A stretch of DNA of 64,000 nt, from contig NZ_JAGGOG010000019.1 of the NCBI RefSeq assembly GCF_018614655.1, positions 124,001 to 188,000 on the forward strand, written 5' to 3'. The position numbers and the translations under genes were made by a program. Under the pieces are notes generated by a model. It had not been told where the DNA came from, did no database searches, and saw only the letters and a list, made by a program, of their open reading frames with translations. This stretch comes from Pseudomonas fluorescens. Lineage in GTDB: Bacteria > Pseudomonadota > Gammaproteobacteria > Pseudomonadales > Pseudomonadaceae. Below are positions 9,316 through 18,477 of this stretch, piece by piece. Position 1 is the first letter of the stretch. The number at the start of each line of letters is the position of its first letter.

Positions 9316-10275
9316 TCACGGCTTGTCGGGCGTCTTACCGCTGCGTACGGACAGGGCGATTCGTTCGGCGGTACCGATGGGAATTTCGCCAACCACCGTC
9401 ACCATCATTTCACCCTCAGGATCGGTCAGGCGCCGTGAAACGGCCACTGTCGGCCCCAACTGGGTGCGAGTCTCGGTGACCGCCGCACCGTTGAGCGGCT
9501 CAAAAAACACCGAAAAGCGCGCCAACCCGTCGCCATACATCAGACTGCTGACGATAACGTTGGTCCGGGAGTCCTTGCGGGCGCGACTGCCGGTTAGTTG
9601 GAAGCCCGGCGGCAACCAATCCAGCTTCCAGGTTTGAGGGGTATCAACTTCCGACTCTTTAGTGCTGGAGGCCACCACCGGCTTACAGTCGCTGCTGGGC
9701 TGCAACTCCTGATCGTCGGGCACATCGGAGGTGTTCAATTGAGTGAACTGGAAACGCTCCAGCAACTGCCCCTGATCGTTGAGCAACAAGGATTTCAATG
9801 GCAGCGCAGTTTCACGGTCCAGATGCAGCTCGAAGCCATAACGGTATTGGTCGCGGGGAGTCAGAGCCACGATCACGGCGTTACGGCCGGCGACGCGCGA
9901 CTTGCCAATCACGGCAAGGTCGTAGAACGCTTTAAGTGCTTGTGGATCAAGAGCGCGGGCGGAGGAGTCAGGTGAGTCGCCGAGTCCGGCAACCAAAGTG
10001 CCGCTGACGCACTGGGTACGTCCATCGACACGCACAACTTCCTGGGCTGAGCCGTCGAGCTGCAACAGCCGTTCACGGACATGACCATTCTGGACGCGAT
10101 GCCAGATGTCATGGGTAGAAAAACTACCGTTACGCTCGTAGATGAAGGTGCCCTGGAAGCTTTGCTGCTGCTCTGCACGCCCAAGACGAGTCAACCAGTC
10201 TTGGGCTTCGTCGGCATGGGCGGGCACTGCAAACCAGCCACTGAGCAAGAGCGCAAGGAGCGGTATGGCGCGCAT
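9316..10275 (-). CDS. mucB: Anti-sigma factor regulator MucB (RseB homologue)
   Basis: 319-residue periplasmic protein with the signal peptide MRAIPLLALLLSGWFAVPAHA. The RseB fold comprises a lipid-binding LolA-like domain (about 25-200) and a smaller C-terminal domain (about 215-315). MucB binds the periplasmic part of MucA and shields it from AlgW cleavage. An open frame continues upstream to 10578 but that part overlaps mucA in another frame; the ATG at 10275 is right because the signal peptide begins there. It lies 16 nt after mucA in one operon. Confidence 0.95.
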   Translation of the reverse strand: MRAIPLLALLLSGWFAVPAHADEAQDWLTRLGRAEQQQSFQGTFIYERNGSFSTHDIWHRVQNGHVRERLLQLDGSAQEVVRVDGRTQCVSGTLVAGLGDSPDSSARALDPQALKAFYDLAVIGKSRVAGRNAVIVALTPRDQYRYGFELHLDRETALPLKSLLLNDQGQLLERFQFTQLNTSDVPDDQELQPSSDCKPVVASSTKESEVDTPQTWKLDWLPPGFQLTGSRARKDSRTNVIVSSLMYGDGLARFSVFFEPLNGAAVTETRTQLGPTVAVSRRLTDPEGEMMVTVVGEIPIGTAERIALSVRSGKTPDKP

Positions 10276-10291
10276 AAGGCTCCTTAGCGGT

Positions 10292-10879
10292 TTAGCGGTT
10301 TTCCAGGCTTGCAGCGCGGGCGTATGGCAGAGCGCTTTCGGTGCCTTTGAGCGCCGATTGCTGGGCGTGCTGGCGCAGGTAACCTGGCAGACGCTGATCC
10401 TGCCAGCCGGATTGACCTTGAAGCACACCATTGGCCATTGGCCCGGTAGCGTCAGAGCTTTCCTTGTAACCCGCCAGTACTGCCGGGCCCTTGACCTGCG
10501 GACCGGCCATGACCGGTTGCTGGGTTTGCTGGGCCAATTCGGCACCGGCGATTTCGTCCTGGTTGTACAGACGAACACCCGCCAATACTGCCACGGTCAC
10601 CGAGGCAGCTACTGCCAGACGACCCAGGCTACGCCAAGGACCGCGAGCAGCCTTTGCCGGAACGGCTTCATCAGCCAGTGCAGCAGAAACGGCCGCAGCA
10701 ATATCCAGACGAGGGATTAGTAGATCCTTGTGCATCACCGCCCGAGCGACTTGGTAACGAGACCAGGTATCACGGGTTTCGGCGTCGTCAAATGCATTAA
10801 GCACTCGACGAAGTTCCAGTTCATCCGCTTCGTTATCCATCACTGCGGACAGCGATTCCTGCAGGGCATCACGACTCAT
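10292..10879 (-). CDS. mucA: Anti-sigma factor MucA
   Basis: 195-residue single-pass inner-membrane anti-sigma factor. The N-terminal cytoplasmic domain (SRDALQESLSAVMDNEADELEL) binds AlgU; a transmembrane segment lies near residues 84-105 (LGRLAVAASVTVAVLAGV); the C-terminal periplasmic domain is bound by MucB and cut by AlgW during envelope stress. The gene is intact, so there is no sign of a mucoidy mutation. It follows algU after 32 nt. Confidence 0.96.
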   Translation of the reverse strand: MSRDALQESLSAVMDNEADELELRRVLNAFDDAETRDTWSRYQVARAVMHKDLLIPRLDIAAAVSAALADEAVPAKAARGPWRSLGRLAVAASVTVAVLAGVRLYNQDEIAGAELAQQTQQPVMAGPQVKGPAVLAGYKESSDATGPMANGVLQGQSGWQDQRLPGYLRQHAQQSALKGTESALPYARAASLENR

Positions 10880-10911
10880 GGCGGTTCCTCTCTTGGCTGT
10901 CGCCGCTGTCT

Positions 10912-11493
10912 TTAGTTTTCCTGCAACAACGGCTGCAGGGCTTTATCGATGGCTTCCCGGGCCCGGAAAATCCGGGAGCGAACGGTCCCCACCGGACACT
11001 GCATGACGCTCGCAATGTCTTCGTAACTCAGACCATCGAACTCACGTAAAGTTAATGCCGTACGCAAATCTTCTGGTAGTTGCTGAATAGTTCGATGGAC
11101 CGTGCCTTCAATCTCGTCGCGCAGCAATGCACGCTCCGGCGACTCGAGATCTTTGAGGCCGTGATCACCATCGTAAAATTCTGCATCTTCCGAACTCACA
11201 TCACTATCGGGTGGGCGGCGGCCGCGAGACACCAGATAGTTCTTCGCCGTGTTGATGGCGATGCGGTATAGCCACGTGTAAAACGCACTGTCACCGCGAA
11301 AATTGCCAAGTGCACGGTACGCCTTGATAAAGGCTTCCTGCGCAACATCCTGGGCTTCATGGGTGTCGTGCACAAACCGCACGATCAACCCGAGAATTTT
11401 GTGCTGGTATTTCAGCACTAGCAGATCAAATGCTCGCTTATCGCCGCGCTGAACACGCTCGACCAGCTGCTGATCCTCTTCCTGGGTTAGCAT
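10912..11493 (-). CDS. algU: Extracytoplasmic sigma factor AlgU (RpoE/sigma-22)
   Basis: 193-residue ECF sigma factor controlling envelope stress, alginate and osmotic responses. Region 2 (MLTQEEDQQLVERVQRGD through FIKAYRALGNFRGDSAFYTWLYRIAINTAKNYL) and region 4 (LREFDGLSYEDIASVMQCPVGTVRSRIFRAREAI) are complete. The start at 11493 has GAGGAG upstream; two earlier in-frame codons are unlikely. It heads the operon algU-mucA-mucB-mucD and is likely self-activated from the promoter 60-86 nt upstream. Confidence 0.97.
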   Translation of the reverse strand: MLTQEEDQQLVERVQRGDKRAFDLLVLKYQHKILGLIVRFVHDTHEAQDVAQEAFIKAYRALGNFRGDSAFYTWLYRIAINTAKNYLVSRGRRPPDSDVSSEDAEFYDGDHGLKDLESPERALLRDEIEGTVHRTIQQLPEDLRTALTLREFDGLSYEDIASVMQCPVGTVRSRIFRAREAIDKALQPLLQEN

Positions 11494-11552
11494 GAACACT
11501 CCTCGTTGTACCTGGAGGAGGCTTGCATAACTAAACGATCAGGCTTGCAAAC

Positions 11553-11579
11553 ATAGACTCGGGCTTTTCGCAAAAGTTC
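11553..11579 (-). promoter_or_regulatory. AlgU-type autoregulatory promoter of algU
   Basis: On the minus strand GAACTT is followed after 16 nt by TCTAT, close to the sigma-22 consensus GAACTT-N16/17-TCTGA. The site lies 60-86 nt upstream of the algU start, which fits the known autoregulation of algU in Pseudomonas. Confidence 0.75.
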
Positions 11580-11751
11580 TCCCCCTCCAAGCAAGTTTCC
11601 GGTGCGCACTGTTTTGGCACACACGAAAAACGCAGCACGGGCAACCCCGGCTGCGCGAATAATCTTTCCGTCAGTTTTCTGACACGCCCCATACTCAAGG
11701 CCGATCAGTAAATCCAACGCTTTCCCAGCTTTAGGGCAACCTGCTATTGAG

Positions 11752-11775
11752 TCGGGGCTCATGCAAAAAGTTCCC
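11752..11775 (-). promoter_or_regulatory. Possible second AlgU-type promoter
   Basis: A second GAACTT on the minus strand is followed after about 17 nt by TCAAT, a weaker -10. P. aeruginosa algU has more than one sigma-22 promoter, so this could be a distal copy, but the -10 match is poor. Coordinates are approximate by one or two bases. Confidence 0.35.
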
Positions 11776-11964
11776 CCCACTCACACCAGGCCGTTTCTGA
11801 AAGCCGTGCAGTTCGTTGACAGTAGTCTCACAATGCCACGAATGCCCGGCTATTGTGCCGATCCCCCCCTCTATATACTAGTGGGCCGTGTGACCCTTTG
11901 ATTCGCCGATCCAGGCGTCCTGTTTGCGCCAACCCTTCGGATCGCTTTTTGCGGAATCCTTCAA

Positions 11965-13581
11965 ATGAGCCAACAGTTTCAACACGATGTTCTGGTGATT
12001 GGCAGCGGTGCAGCGGGATTAAGCCTCGCACTGACCTTGCCGAGCCATCTGCGCATAGCCGTACTGAGCAAAGGCGACCTGGCCAATGGCTCGACTTTCT
12101 GGGCCCAAGGCGGTGTCGCTGCGGTGTTGGATGACACCGACACCGTGCAGTCCCACGTTGAAGACACCCTTAACGCCGGTGGTGGCCTGTGCAACGAAGA
12201 CGCGGTGCGCTTTACCGTCGAGCACAGTCGCGAAGCTATCCAGTGGCTGATCGACCAGGGCGTGCCCTTCACCCGCGACGAAGAGTCCGGCACCGACGAC
12301 GGTGGTTTCGAGTTCCACCTGACCCGCGAAGGCGGCCACAGCCATCGGCGCATCATCCATGCTGCCGATGCCACGGGTGCAGCCATTTTCAAGACACTGC
12401 TCGCCCAGGCCCGACAACGCCCCAACATCGAACTGCTGGAACAGCGAGTCGCCGTCGACCTGATCACCGAAAAACGCCTGGGCCTGCCGGGCGAACGCTG
12501 CCTCGGCGCCTACGTGCTCAACCGTGGCAGCGGTGAGGTCGACACCTACGGCGCCCGGTTCACCATCCTGGCCTCGGGCGGCGCGGCCAAAGTCTACCTC
12601 TACACCAGCAACCCCGATGGCGCCTGCGGTGATGGCATCGCCATGGCCTGGCGCTCGGGCTGTCGGGTGGCCAACCTGGAGTTCAACCAGTTCCACCCCA
12701 CCTGCCTGTATCACCCGCAAGCCAAGAGCTTCCTGATCACCGAAGCCCTGCGTGGTGAAGGCGCACACCTGAAACTGCCCAATGGCGAACGCTTCATGCA
12801 GCGCTTCGACCCACGGGCCGAGCTGGCACCTCGGGATATCGTGGCCCGCGCCATCGACCACGAGATGAAGCGCCTGGGCATCGACTGCGTCTACCTGGAC
12901 ATCAGCCACAAACCCGAAGCGTTCATCAAGACGCACTTCCCGACAGTCTACGAGCGCTGCCTGGCGTTCAACATCGACATCACCAAAGGCCCGATCCCGG
13001 TGGTCCCGGCGGCACACTACACCTGTGGTGGCGTGATGGTCGACCAGCAAGGCCGCACTGATGTGCCTGGCCTGTATGCCATCGGCGAGACCAGCTTCAC
13101 CGGCCTGCACGGCGCCAACCGCATGGCCAGCAACTCACTGCTGGAGTGTTTCGTCTATGCCCGTTCTGCGGCGGCCGACATCCTCGAACAATTGCCGCGT
13201 ATCCCGGTGCCCGCCGCCCTGCCCCGCTGGGACGCCAGCCAGGTCACCGACTCCGACGAAGACGTGATCATCGCTCACAACTGGGACGAGCTACGGCGCT
13301 TCATGTGGGACTACGTAGGGATTGTGCGCACCAACAAGCGCCTGCAACGGGCCCAGCACCGGGTGCGATTGTTGCTGGATGAGATCGACGAGTTCTACAG
13401 CAACTACAAGGTCAGCCGCGACCTGATCGAGCTGCGCAACCTGGCCCAAGTAGCCGAATTGATGATCCGCTCAGCCATGGAGCGCAAGGAGAGCCGAGGC
13501 CTGCATTACACCCTCGATTACCCACAGATGCTGCCCGAGGCCCGGGACACTATTCTGGTGCCAGCCACCTACGGCGACTGA
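11965..13581 (+). CDS. nadB: L-aspartate oxidase
   Basis: 538-residue flavoprotein that oxidises aspartate to iminoaspartate, the first step of de novo NAD synthesis. The FAD-binding GxGxxG (VLVIGSGAAGLSLAL) is at residues 10-25, the active-site segments HRRIIHAADATG and FNQFHPTCLY are present, and the C-terminal helical domain is complete. Divergent from algU with about 470 nt between the starts, the conserved Pseudomonas arrangement. Its 3' end overlaps the ygfX-like gene on the other strand by 32 nt. Confidence 0.97.
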   Translation: MSQQFQHDVLVIGSGAAGLSLALTLPSHLRIAVLSKGDLANGSTFWAQGGVAAVLDDTDTVQSHVEDTLNAGGGLCNEDAVRFTVEHSREAIQWLIDQGVPFTRDEESGTDDGGFEFHLTREGGHSHRRIIHAADATGAAIFKTLLAQARQRPNIELLEQRVAVDLITEKRLGLPGERCLGAYVLNRGSGEVDTYGARFTILASGGAAKVYLYTSNPDGACGDGIAMAWRSGCRVANLEFNQFHPTCLYHPQAKSFLITEALRGEGAHLKLPNGERFMQRFDPRAELAPRDIVARAIDHEMKRLGIDCVYLDISHKPEAFIKTHFPTVYERCLAFNIDITKGPIPVVPAAHYTCGGVMVDQQGRTDVPGLYAIGETSFTGLHGANRMASNSLLECFVYARSAAADILEQLPRIPVPAALPRWDASQVTDSDEDVIIAHNWDELRRFMWDYVGIVRTNKRLQRAQHRVRLLLDEIDEFYSNYKVSRDLIELRNLAQVAELMIRSAMERKESRGLHYTLDYPQMLPEARDTILVPATYGD

Positions 13582-14002
13582 ACTTCAAGCGCACCCGCAG
13601 GCGCCGATGCACATCGGCGACCTGCGAATCCCTCGGCACACAGATCGACCGTACCCACCACTCTCCCCGCACGCGAAAGCGCAGCACCACGATCAACGGC
13701 AACGCCAGGCTGTCGGGGCGCAGTTGCACGTTGTGCCAGCCCCGCTCGGGGCTCCAGAGCTGCCACCCGTCAGCATCACGACGCAAGCCGCGAATCGACG
13801 AACGGTGAGTCAGCAGGATATGACGCGGCAGGACCCAGCCCGCATGAGCCAGGCAAAGAATGGCGCCCAGCACGGCAGCCCAAAGGGAAACGGCAAGCAC
13901 CATCAATGCACCCAGCGCGAACAGCTGGGCGAGGAGATACGCCACCAGCAACAGCCGTGAGGCCTGCCAGCGGCATTCGAAGCTATTACTTGGGCTGGAC
14001 AC
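13550..14002 (-). CDS. YgfX-family membrane protein
   Basis: 150-residue protein with two adjacent N-terminal membrane helices (about residues 16-60) and a soluble C-terminal half, as in the YgfX/CptA-like family (PF07254). It starts with GTG at 14002, overlapping the sdhE stop, and the pair sdhE-ygfX is conserved in gammaproteobacteria. In E. coli the pair was described as a toxin-antitoxin, but SdhE itself is a flavinylation factor, so a toxin role should not be assumed. The end overlaps nadB. Confidence 0.8.
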   Translation of the reverse strand: MSSPSNSFECRWQASRLLLVAYLLAQLFALGALMVLAVSLWAAVLGAILCLAHAGWVLPRHILLTHRSSIRGLRRDADGWQLWSPERGWHNVQLRPDSLALPLIVVLRFRVRGEWWVRSICVPRDSQVADVHRRLRVRLKFSRRRWLAPE

Positions 14003-14240
14003 GATCCAGAATCATCCGAACCATGCGCTGCAGCTCCGGATCTTCCGATTCGGCCCGTTCCATGAACCAGCCGAACATGTCCTGATCTTCGCATTCCAGC
14101 AGCTTGCGGTAGCATTCACGGTCGACGTCATTGAGGTGCGCATAGACCTCCTTGACGAACGGTACCAGCAACACATCCAGCTCAAGCATGCCACGACGGC
14201 TGTGCCAGTACAGGCGATTGAGTTCTACATCTTCGACCAT
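13986..14240 (-). CDS. sdhE: Succinate dehydrogenase assembly factor SdhE
   Basis: 84-residue all-helical protein that promotes covalent FAD attachment to SdhA. The signature RRGMLELDVLL (the RGxxE motif, about residues 15-25) is present. The start at 14240 follows GAGGAG; an upstream frame to 14351 has no family similarity. It overlaps the ygfX-like gene and is divergent from ygfZ, another iron-sulfur/flavin assembly gene. Confidence 0.94.
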   Translation of the reverse strand: MVEDVELNRLYWHSRRGMLELDVLLVPFVKEVYAHLNDVDRECYRKLLECEDQDMFGWFMERAESEDPELQRMVRMILDRVQPK

Positions 14241-14378
14241 GGAGCGCTCCTCAAATAGAGCGCAAGTATACAGGCCCAAGAAGCTCGGAACAGTCGGCTT
14301 TGGTCGGCATATGGAAACTACCCATTTGCCGGACGCCCCTCTATGATGCACTCATAACTTTTCAACCTGCGATGACCC

Positions 14379-15320
14379 ATGGCTGACTCTGCTTTCTTCT
14401 GCCCCCTGTCCCACGAAGGCGTTCTTGCCGTCCGCGGCGCTGACGCTGCCAAGTTCCTGCAGGGACAACTGACCTGCAACCTCAATTACCTGAGCGACAC
14501 CCAGGCCAGCCTCGGCGCCCGCTGCACCCAGAAAGGCCGCATGCAGTCGAGCTTTCGCATCCTGTTGCAAGGTGACGGCGTGCTGCTGGCCATGGCCAGT
14601 GAACTGCTGGAGCCGCAACTGGCGGACCTGAAGAAGTACGCCGTATTTTCCAAATCCAAACTGACCGACGAAAGCACCGCCTGGGTGCGTTTCGGCCTCG
14701 CGGATGCGGATTCGACGCTGGTCAGCCTGGGCCTGGCACTGCCGCCTGAAACCGACAGCGTCGCCCGTACTGACGAGCTGATCGCCATTCGTGTCTCCCC
14801 TGGCCGCGCCGAACTCTGGGCACCTGCCACACAAGCCGACACCGTGCGCAGCCAACTGGCCGCGCACTTGAAAGAAGGTGATCTGAATCAGTGGCTGCTG
14901 GGTCAGATCCGCGCCGGTATCGGCCAGGTCATGGCCCAGACCTGCGAACTGTTCATCCCCCAGATGCTCAACCTGCAAGCCGTTGGCGGTGTCAGCTTCA
15001 AGAAAGGCTGCTACACCGGCCAGGAAATCGTTGCCCGCATGCAATACCTGGGCAAGCTCAAGCGCCGCCTCTATCGACTGAGCCTGAACGCCAGCGAGTT
15101 ACCCGAGCCTGGTACGCCACTGTTTTCACCCAACCATAACAGTGCCATCGGCGAGGTAGTGATCGCCGCGCGGGCCGATCAAACGATTGAACTTCTAGCG
15201 GTGCTGCAAGCCGAAGCAGCAGACGCCGGCGATGTGCATGTGGGCACGCTGGAAGGACCAGGCCTGCAGTTGCTCGACCTGCCCTACTCACTGGACCGTG
15301 ATCGTGAGATCCAGCGTTAA
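14379..15320 (+). CDS. ygfZ: Folate-binding protein YgfZ
   Basis: 313-residue member of the YgfZ/GcvT-like family, which binds tetrahydrofolate and supports iron-sulfur cluster enzymes such as MiaB. The diagnostic K-G-C-Y-x-G-Q-E motif is at about residues 208-216 (FKKGCYTGQEIVARMQYLG). The gene is divergent from sdhE with 138 nt between the starts. Confidence 0.95.
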   Translation: MADSAFFCPLSHEGVLAVRGADAAKFLQGQLTCNLNYLSDTQASLGARCTQKGRMQSSFRILLQGDGVLLAMASELLEPQLADLKKYAVFSKSKLTDESTAWVRFGLADADSTLVSLGLALPPETDSVARTDELIAIRVSPGRAELWAPATQADTVRSQLAAHLKEGDLNQWLLGQIRAGIGQVMAQTCELFIPQMLNLQAVGGVSFKKGCYTGQEIVARMQYLGKLKRRLYRLSLNASELPEPGTPLFSPNHNSAIGEVVIAARADQTIELLAVLQAEAADAGDVHVGTLEGPGLQLLDLPYSLDRDREIQR

Positions 15321-15357
15321 TCGCCGTACTTTTTTTGCAGCACCCTAGAGATTAGAA

Positions 15358-16179
15358 ATGAACAAGCTGGCGGAAAAAGTCCAACAGGCTTTGGTTGAGG
15401 CCATCGATAACGATGACCTGGTTCTGCCAACGTTACCGGAAGTGGCCCTGAAAATTCGTCAGGCCGCGGAAGACCCGGAGATCAGCATCAGCCGTTTGAG
15501 CAAGGTGATCAGCCGCGACACCGCCCTGTCGGCGCGGCTGATCAAAGTGGTCAACAGCCCGTTGCTGCGAGCAACCCAGGAAGTCACCGACCTGCACACC
15601 GCCATCACCCGGCTGGGCACCAATTACAGCAGCAATCTGGCCATTGGCCTGGTGATGGAGCAGATCTTCCACGCCCGCTCCGATGTCGTCGAACAGAAGA
15701 TGCGTGATGTTTGGCGCCGCAGCCTGGAAGTGGCGGGCGTCAGCTATGCCCTGTGTCGTCATCACAGCCAACTGAAAGCTGACCAAGCGGCCCTCGGCGG
15801 CCTGGTGCATCAGATTGGCGTGCTGCCGATCCTGACCTATGCCGAAGATCGCTACGAGCTGTTGGCCGACCCGGTCAGCCTCAACCATGTGATTGAAAGC
15901 ATCCACCCGCTGCTGGGGGACAAACTGCTGCGGGTCTGGGACTTTCCGCAGATGTTGGTGGACGTGCCGGGGCAATACCTGGACCTGACACGCGACTCTG
16001 AAAAACTCGATTACATCGATGTGGTCCAGGTAGCGGTTCTGTATTGCCACAAAGGCACTGATCACCCGCTGGCCACGGTGCCACTGTCGACCTTGCCGGC
16101 CTTCAAAAAGCTGCGCATCGACCCGCAAAGCCGCACCTTCAGTACCGACCTGGATGAAGCGCGTTCGATGTTTTACTGA
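15358..16179 (+). CDS. HDOD-domain protein
   Basis: 273-residue protein made almost entirely of an HDOD domain (about residues 15-215), the degenerate HD phosphohydrolase-like fold used in bacterial signalling. The segments LPTLPEVALKIRQ and ISRDTALSARLIKVVNSPL are characteristic. No output domain is attached. It follows ygfZ by 37 nt and converges on tctE with no gap. A specific partner cannot be inferred. Confidence 0.88.
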   Translation: MNKLAEKVQQALVEAIDNDDLVLPTLPEVALKIRQAAEDPEISISRLSKVISRDTALSARLIKVVNSPLLRATQEVTDLHTAITRLGTNYSSNLAIGLVMEQIFHARSDVVEQKMRDVWRRSLEVAGVSYALCRHHSQLKADQAALGGLVHQIGVLPILTYAEDRYELLADPVSLNHVIESIHPLLGDKLLRVWDFPQMLVDVPGQYLDLTRDSEKLDYIDVVQVAVLYCHKGTDHPLATVPLSTLPAFKKLRIDPQSRTFSTDLDEARSMFY

Positions 16180-17565
16180 CTATCCCGCGTTAAAGCTCAC
16201 CCGTACTTTCAACCCCGCCAACTCACCGTCATGCAGACTGATCTGCGCCAGATGCGCCCGGCAAATTTCCCCGACAATCGCCAGACCCAGCCCCGAACCC
16301 ATACCCTGTTGATTACGCCGATAAAAGCGCTCGAACACCCGATCCCGCTCATCCAGCGGGATTCCCGGCCCATCGTCTTCCACTTCCAGCACCGCTGGCG
16401 CCGTGACCCGCAGGATCACATTGCCGCCCGGCGGTGTGTGGGCCAGGGCGTTGTCCACGAGGTTGCTCAGCAACTCGTTCAATAACGTCGGTTCGCCCCG
16501 CAACCACACCGGTTCTTCTGCTTCCAACGCTAGAGCAACGCCCCGGGCATGGGCCAGCGGTGCCATCGCCATGCCCAACTCACGGGCCAACTGGCTCAAG
16601 TCCAGCAACTGCGCACCGCCCTCGGCAATCGCCCGGGCACCGTTTTCGATACGGGCCAGGGACAGCAATTGATTGGCCAGGTGGGTCAAGCGATCGGTCC
16701 CCTGTGCCGTCGTTTCCAGGGTGGTGCGCCAGGTGGCAGGATCTTCGGCACGCAAGCCCAACTCCAGCCGGGCCTTGAGCGCCGCCAGCGGGGTGCGCAA
16801 CTCATGGGCGGCATCGGCAATAAACTGCGCCTGGCGTTCGAACTGCCCTCGCAGGCGTTCGGTGAAGTGGTTCAGTGACCGTACCAGCGGCCCCAGTTCA
16901 TGCTGCACTTCCACCAGCGGCAAGGGCCGCAAATCATCTGGCTGGCGCTCTTCTACCGCCGTGCGCAAACGCTCCAGCGGGCGCAGCGCCGCGCTTACCG
17001 CAAACCACACCAGCAGCAAGGCGCCAATGGCCAGCATTCCCAGACGCAACAAGGTATCGGCCATCAGGCTGCGGGCCATGCTGACCCGTGCCTCGTCGGT
17101 TTCCGCCACGCGTATTTCCGCCATGCCGTTCATGTTCGGCTCCGACACCGCCTTGAGCAGGCTCACCACCCGCACGTTCTGCCCCTGATAGCGGGCATTG
17201 TAGAAGCGCGCCAGGGCGGGGTAATCGTCAGTGCGCAAAGTGCCCGGTGGCGGGCCTGGCAAGTTTTCGTAGCCGGAAATCAGCTTCTGGTTAATGTCAT
17301 TGACCTGATAGTAAATCCGCCCGGCGCTGTCGTAGGCGAACGTGTCCAGGGCCACATAGGGCACGTCGGCGCTGAGGGTGCCGTCACGTTGGGACAGGCC
17401 GGCGGAAATGGTCCGCGCCGAGGCCAGCAACGTGCGGTCATAAGCCGTGTCCGCTGCTTCGCGACCATTCCAATAAGCACTCAGGCCGCTGGCCAGCATC
17501 AACACCACCAACAACAGCGCCAAGTTCCACAGCAAGCGCCAGCGCAGGCTGCTGGGCTTATGCAT
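16180..17565 (-). CDS. tctE: Sensor histidine kinase TctE
   Basis: 461-residue two-component sensor. It has an N-terminal membrane helix (about 12-34), a periplasmic sensor domain, a second helix near 165-185, a HAMP region, the phospho-acceptor H box (AQFIADAAHELRTPLAALKARLEL) and an ATPase domain with N box (LLSNLVDNALAHTPPG) and G boxes. The start at 17565 overlaps the tctD stop by 8 nt, so the two are translationally coupled. By family and context it senses tricarboxylates and controls the divergent opdH-tct operon. Confidence 0.92.
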   Translation of the reverse strand: MHKPSSLRWRLLWNLALLLVVLMLASGLSAYWNGREAADTAYDRTLLASARTISAGLSQRDGTLSADVPYVALDTFAYDSAGRIYYQVNDINQKLISGYENLPGPPPGTLRTDDYPALARFYNARYQGQNVRVVSLLKAVSEPNMNGMAEIRVAETDEARVSMARSLMADTLLRLGMLAIGALLLVWFAVSAALRPLERLRTAVEERQPDDLRPLPLVEVQHELGPLVRSLNHFTERLRGQFERQAQFIADAAHELRTPLAALKARLELGLRAEDPATWRTTLETTAQGTDRLTHLANQLLSLARIENGARAIAEGGAQLLDLSQLARELGMAMAPLAHARGVALALEAEEPVWLRGEPTLLNELLSNLVDNALAHTPPGGNVILRVTAPAVLEVEDDGPGIPLDERDRVFERFYRRNQQGMGSGLGLAIVGEICRAHLAQISLHDGELAGLKVRVSFNAG

Positions 17566-18229
17566 CGCGAGCTTCCAGCAAATAGCCCAGGCCACGGAAG
17601 GTGACAATGGCCACCGGCTGGCCGTCGAGTTTCTTGCGCAGGCGGTGGACGTAGATTTCGATCGCGTCGGGGCTGGCTTCTTCATCGAGACCAAACACCT
17701 GGGACGCCAACTGCTCCTTACTCATGACCCGGCCCGGTCGGGCGATCAAGGCTTCCAGCACCGCCTGCTCGCGAGAGGTCAAGGTCAGCAGCTCGCCGCC
17801 CAGGGTGAAGCGTCGCGTATCCAGGTCATATACCAAGACGCCGCACGTCTGCTGGCGCTCGCCGCCCAATACACTGCGACGCAGCAAGGCCTTGACCCGG
17901 GCTTCCAGTTCAGTGAGTTCAAAAGGCTTGGCCAGGTAGTCGTCAGCACCCAGGTTCAGACCGTGGACCCGATCTTTCACATCGCTGCGGGCCGTCAGCA
18001 TCAACACCGGAAGATTTTTCCCGCGGGCCCGCAAACGCGCCAGCACCTCAAAACCATCCATGCGCGGCAGGCCCACATCGAGGATTGCCACTGCATATTC
18101 CTCGCTGCTCAAGGCCAGGTCCGCCGCCACCCCATCGTGCAGCACATCGACGGTCAAACCCGTGCTCTTGAGCGCCTGGGCGACACTTTCGGCTAGCTGC
18201 AAATGGTCTTCGACCAGAAGGACACGCAT
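17558..18229 (-). CDS. tctD: Response regulator TctD
   Basis: 223-residue OmpR/PhoB-type regulator. The receiver domain has the acidic pair and Asp51 (VAILDVGLPRMDG) and Lys (LAKPFE); the C-terminal winged helix (about 125-220) carries the DNA-recognition segment DAIEIYVHRLRKKLDG. It is divergent from opdH; TctD activates tricarboxylate uptake genes in other pseudomonads and Salmonella, and the 248-nt gap between them should hold its binding sites. Confidence 0.93.
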   Translation of the reverse strand: MRVLLVEDHLQLAESVAQALKSTGLTVDVLHDGVAADLALSSEEYAVAILDVGLPRMDGFEVLARLRARGKNLPVLMLTARSDVKDRVHGLNLGADDYLAKPFELTELEARVKALLRRSVLGGERQQTCGVLVYDLDTRRFTLGGELLTLTSREQAVLEALIARPGRVMSKEQLASQVFGLDEEASPDAIEIYVHRLRKKLDGQPVAIVTFRGLGYLLEARDA

Positions 18230-18450
18230 GGATCTGTACCTCGTTCAGGGGTGGACGGCGCCGCCCTTTGTTGACCAACTCGCCCGCGAGTTTACAGGCG
18301 CTACCTGCGCTGTGAAGCCCGAAAACATTGAAAGACCACTGAAAGGTTAGTGAAAGCTTCGCCCTTTAGCATCCAGCCACGGTGGGTTACGTCTGCCGAG
18401 CTATTTCACCGATAGCGCCCGAAAAACGCCTCGATGCGTTTTCGTCAAAT

Positions 18451-18461
18451 AAGAACAATAA
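18451..18461 (+). promoter_or_regulatory. Crc/Hfq catabolite-activity motif before opdH
   Basis: AAGAACAATAA sits directly ahead of the GGGAG ribosome site of opdH and fits the AANAANAA pattern bound by Hfq with Crc. This suggests translational catabolite repression of the tricarboxylate porin. Confidence 0.65.
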
Positions 18462-18477
18462 CGGGAGTACTCCAACG

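Noticed and set aside
12019..13110. 363-codon frame opposite nadB
   Set aside because: Shadow of nadB, which is intact with all motifs.
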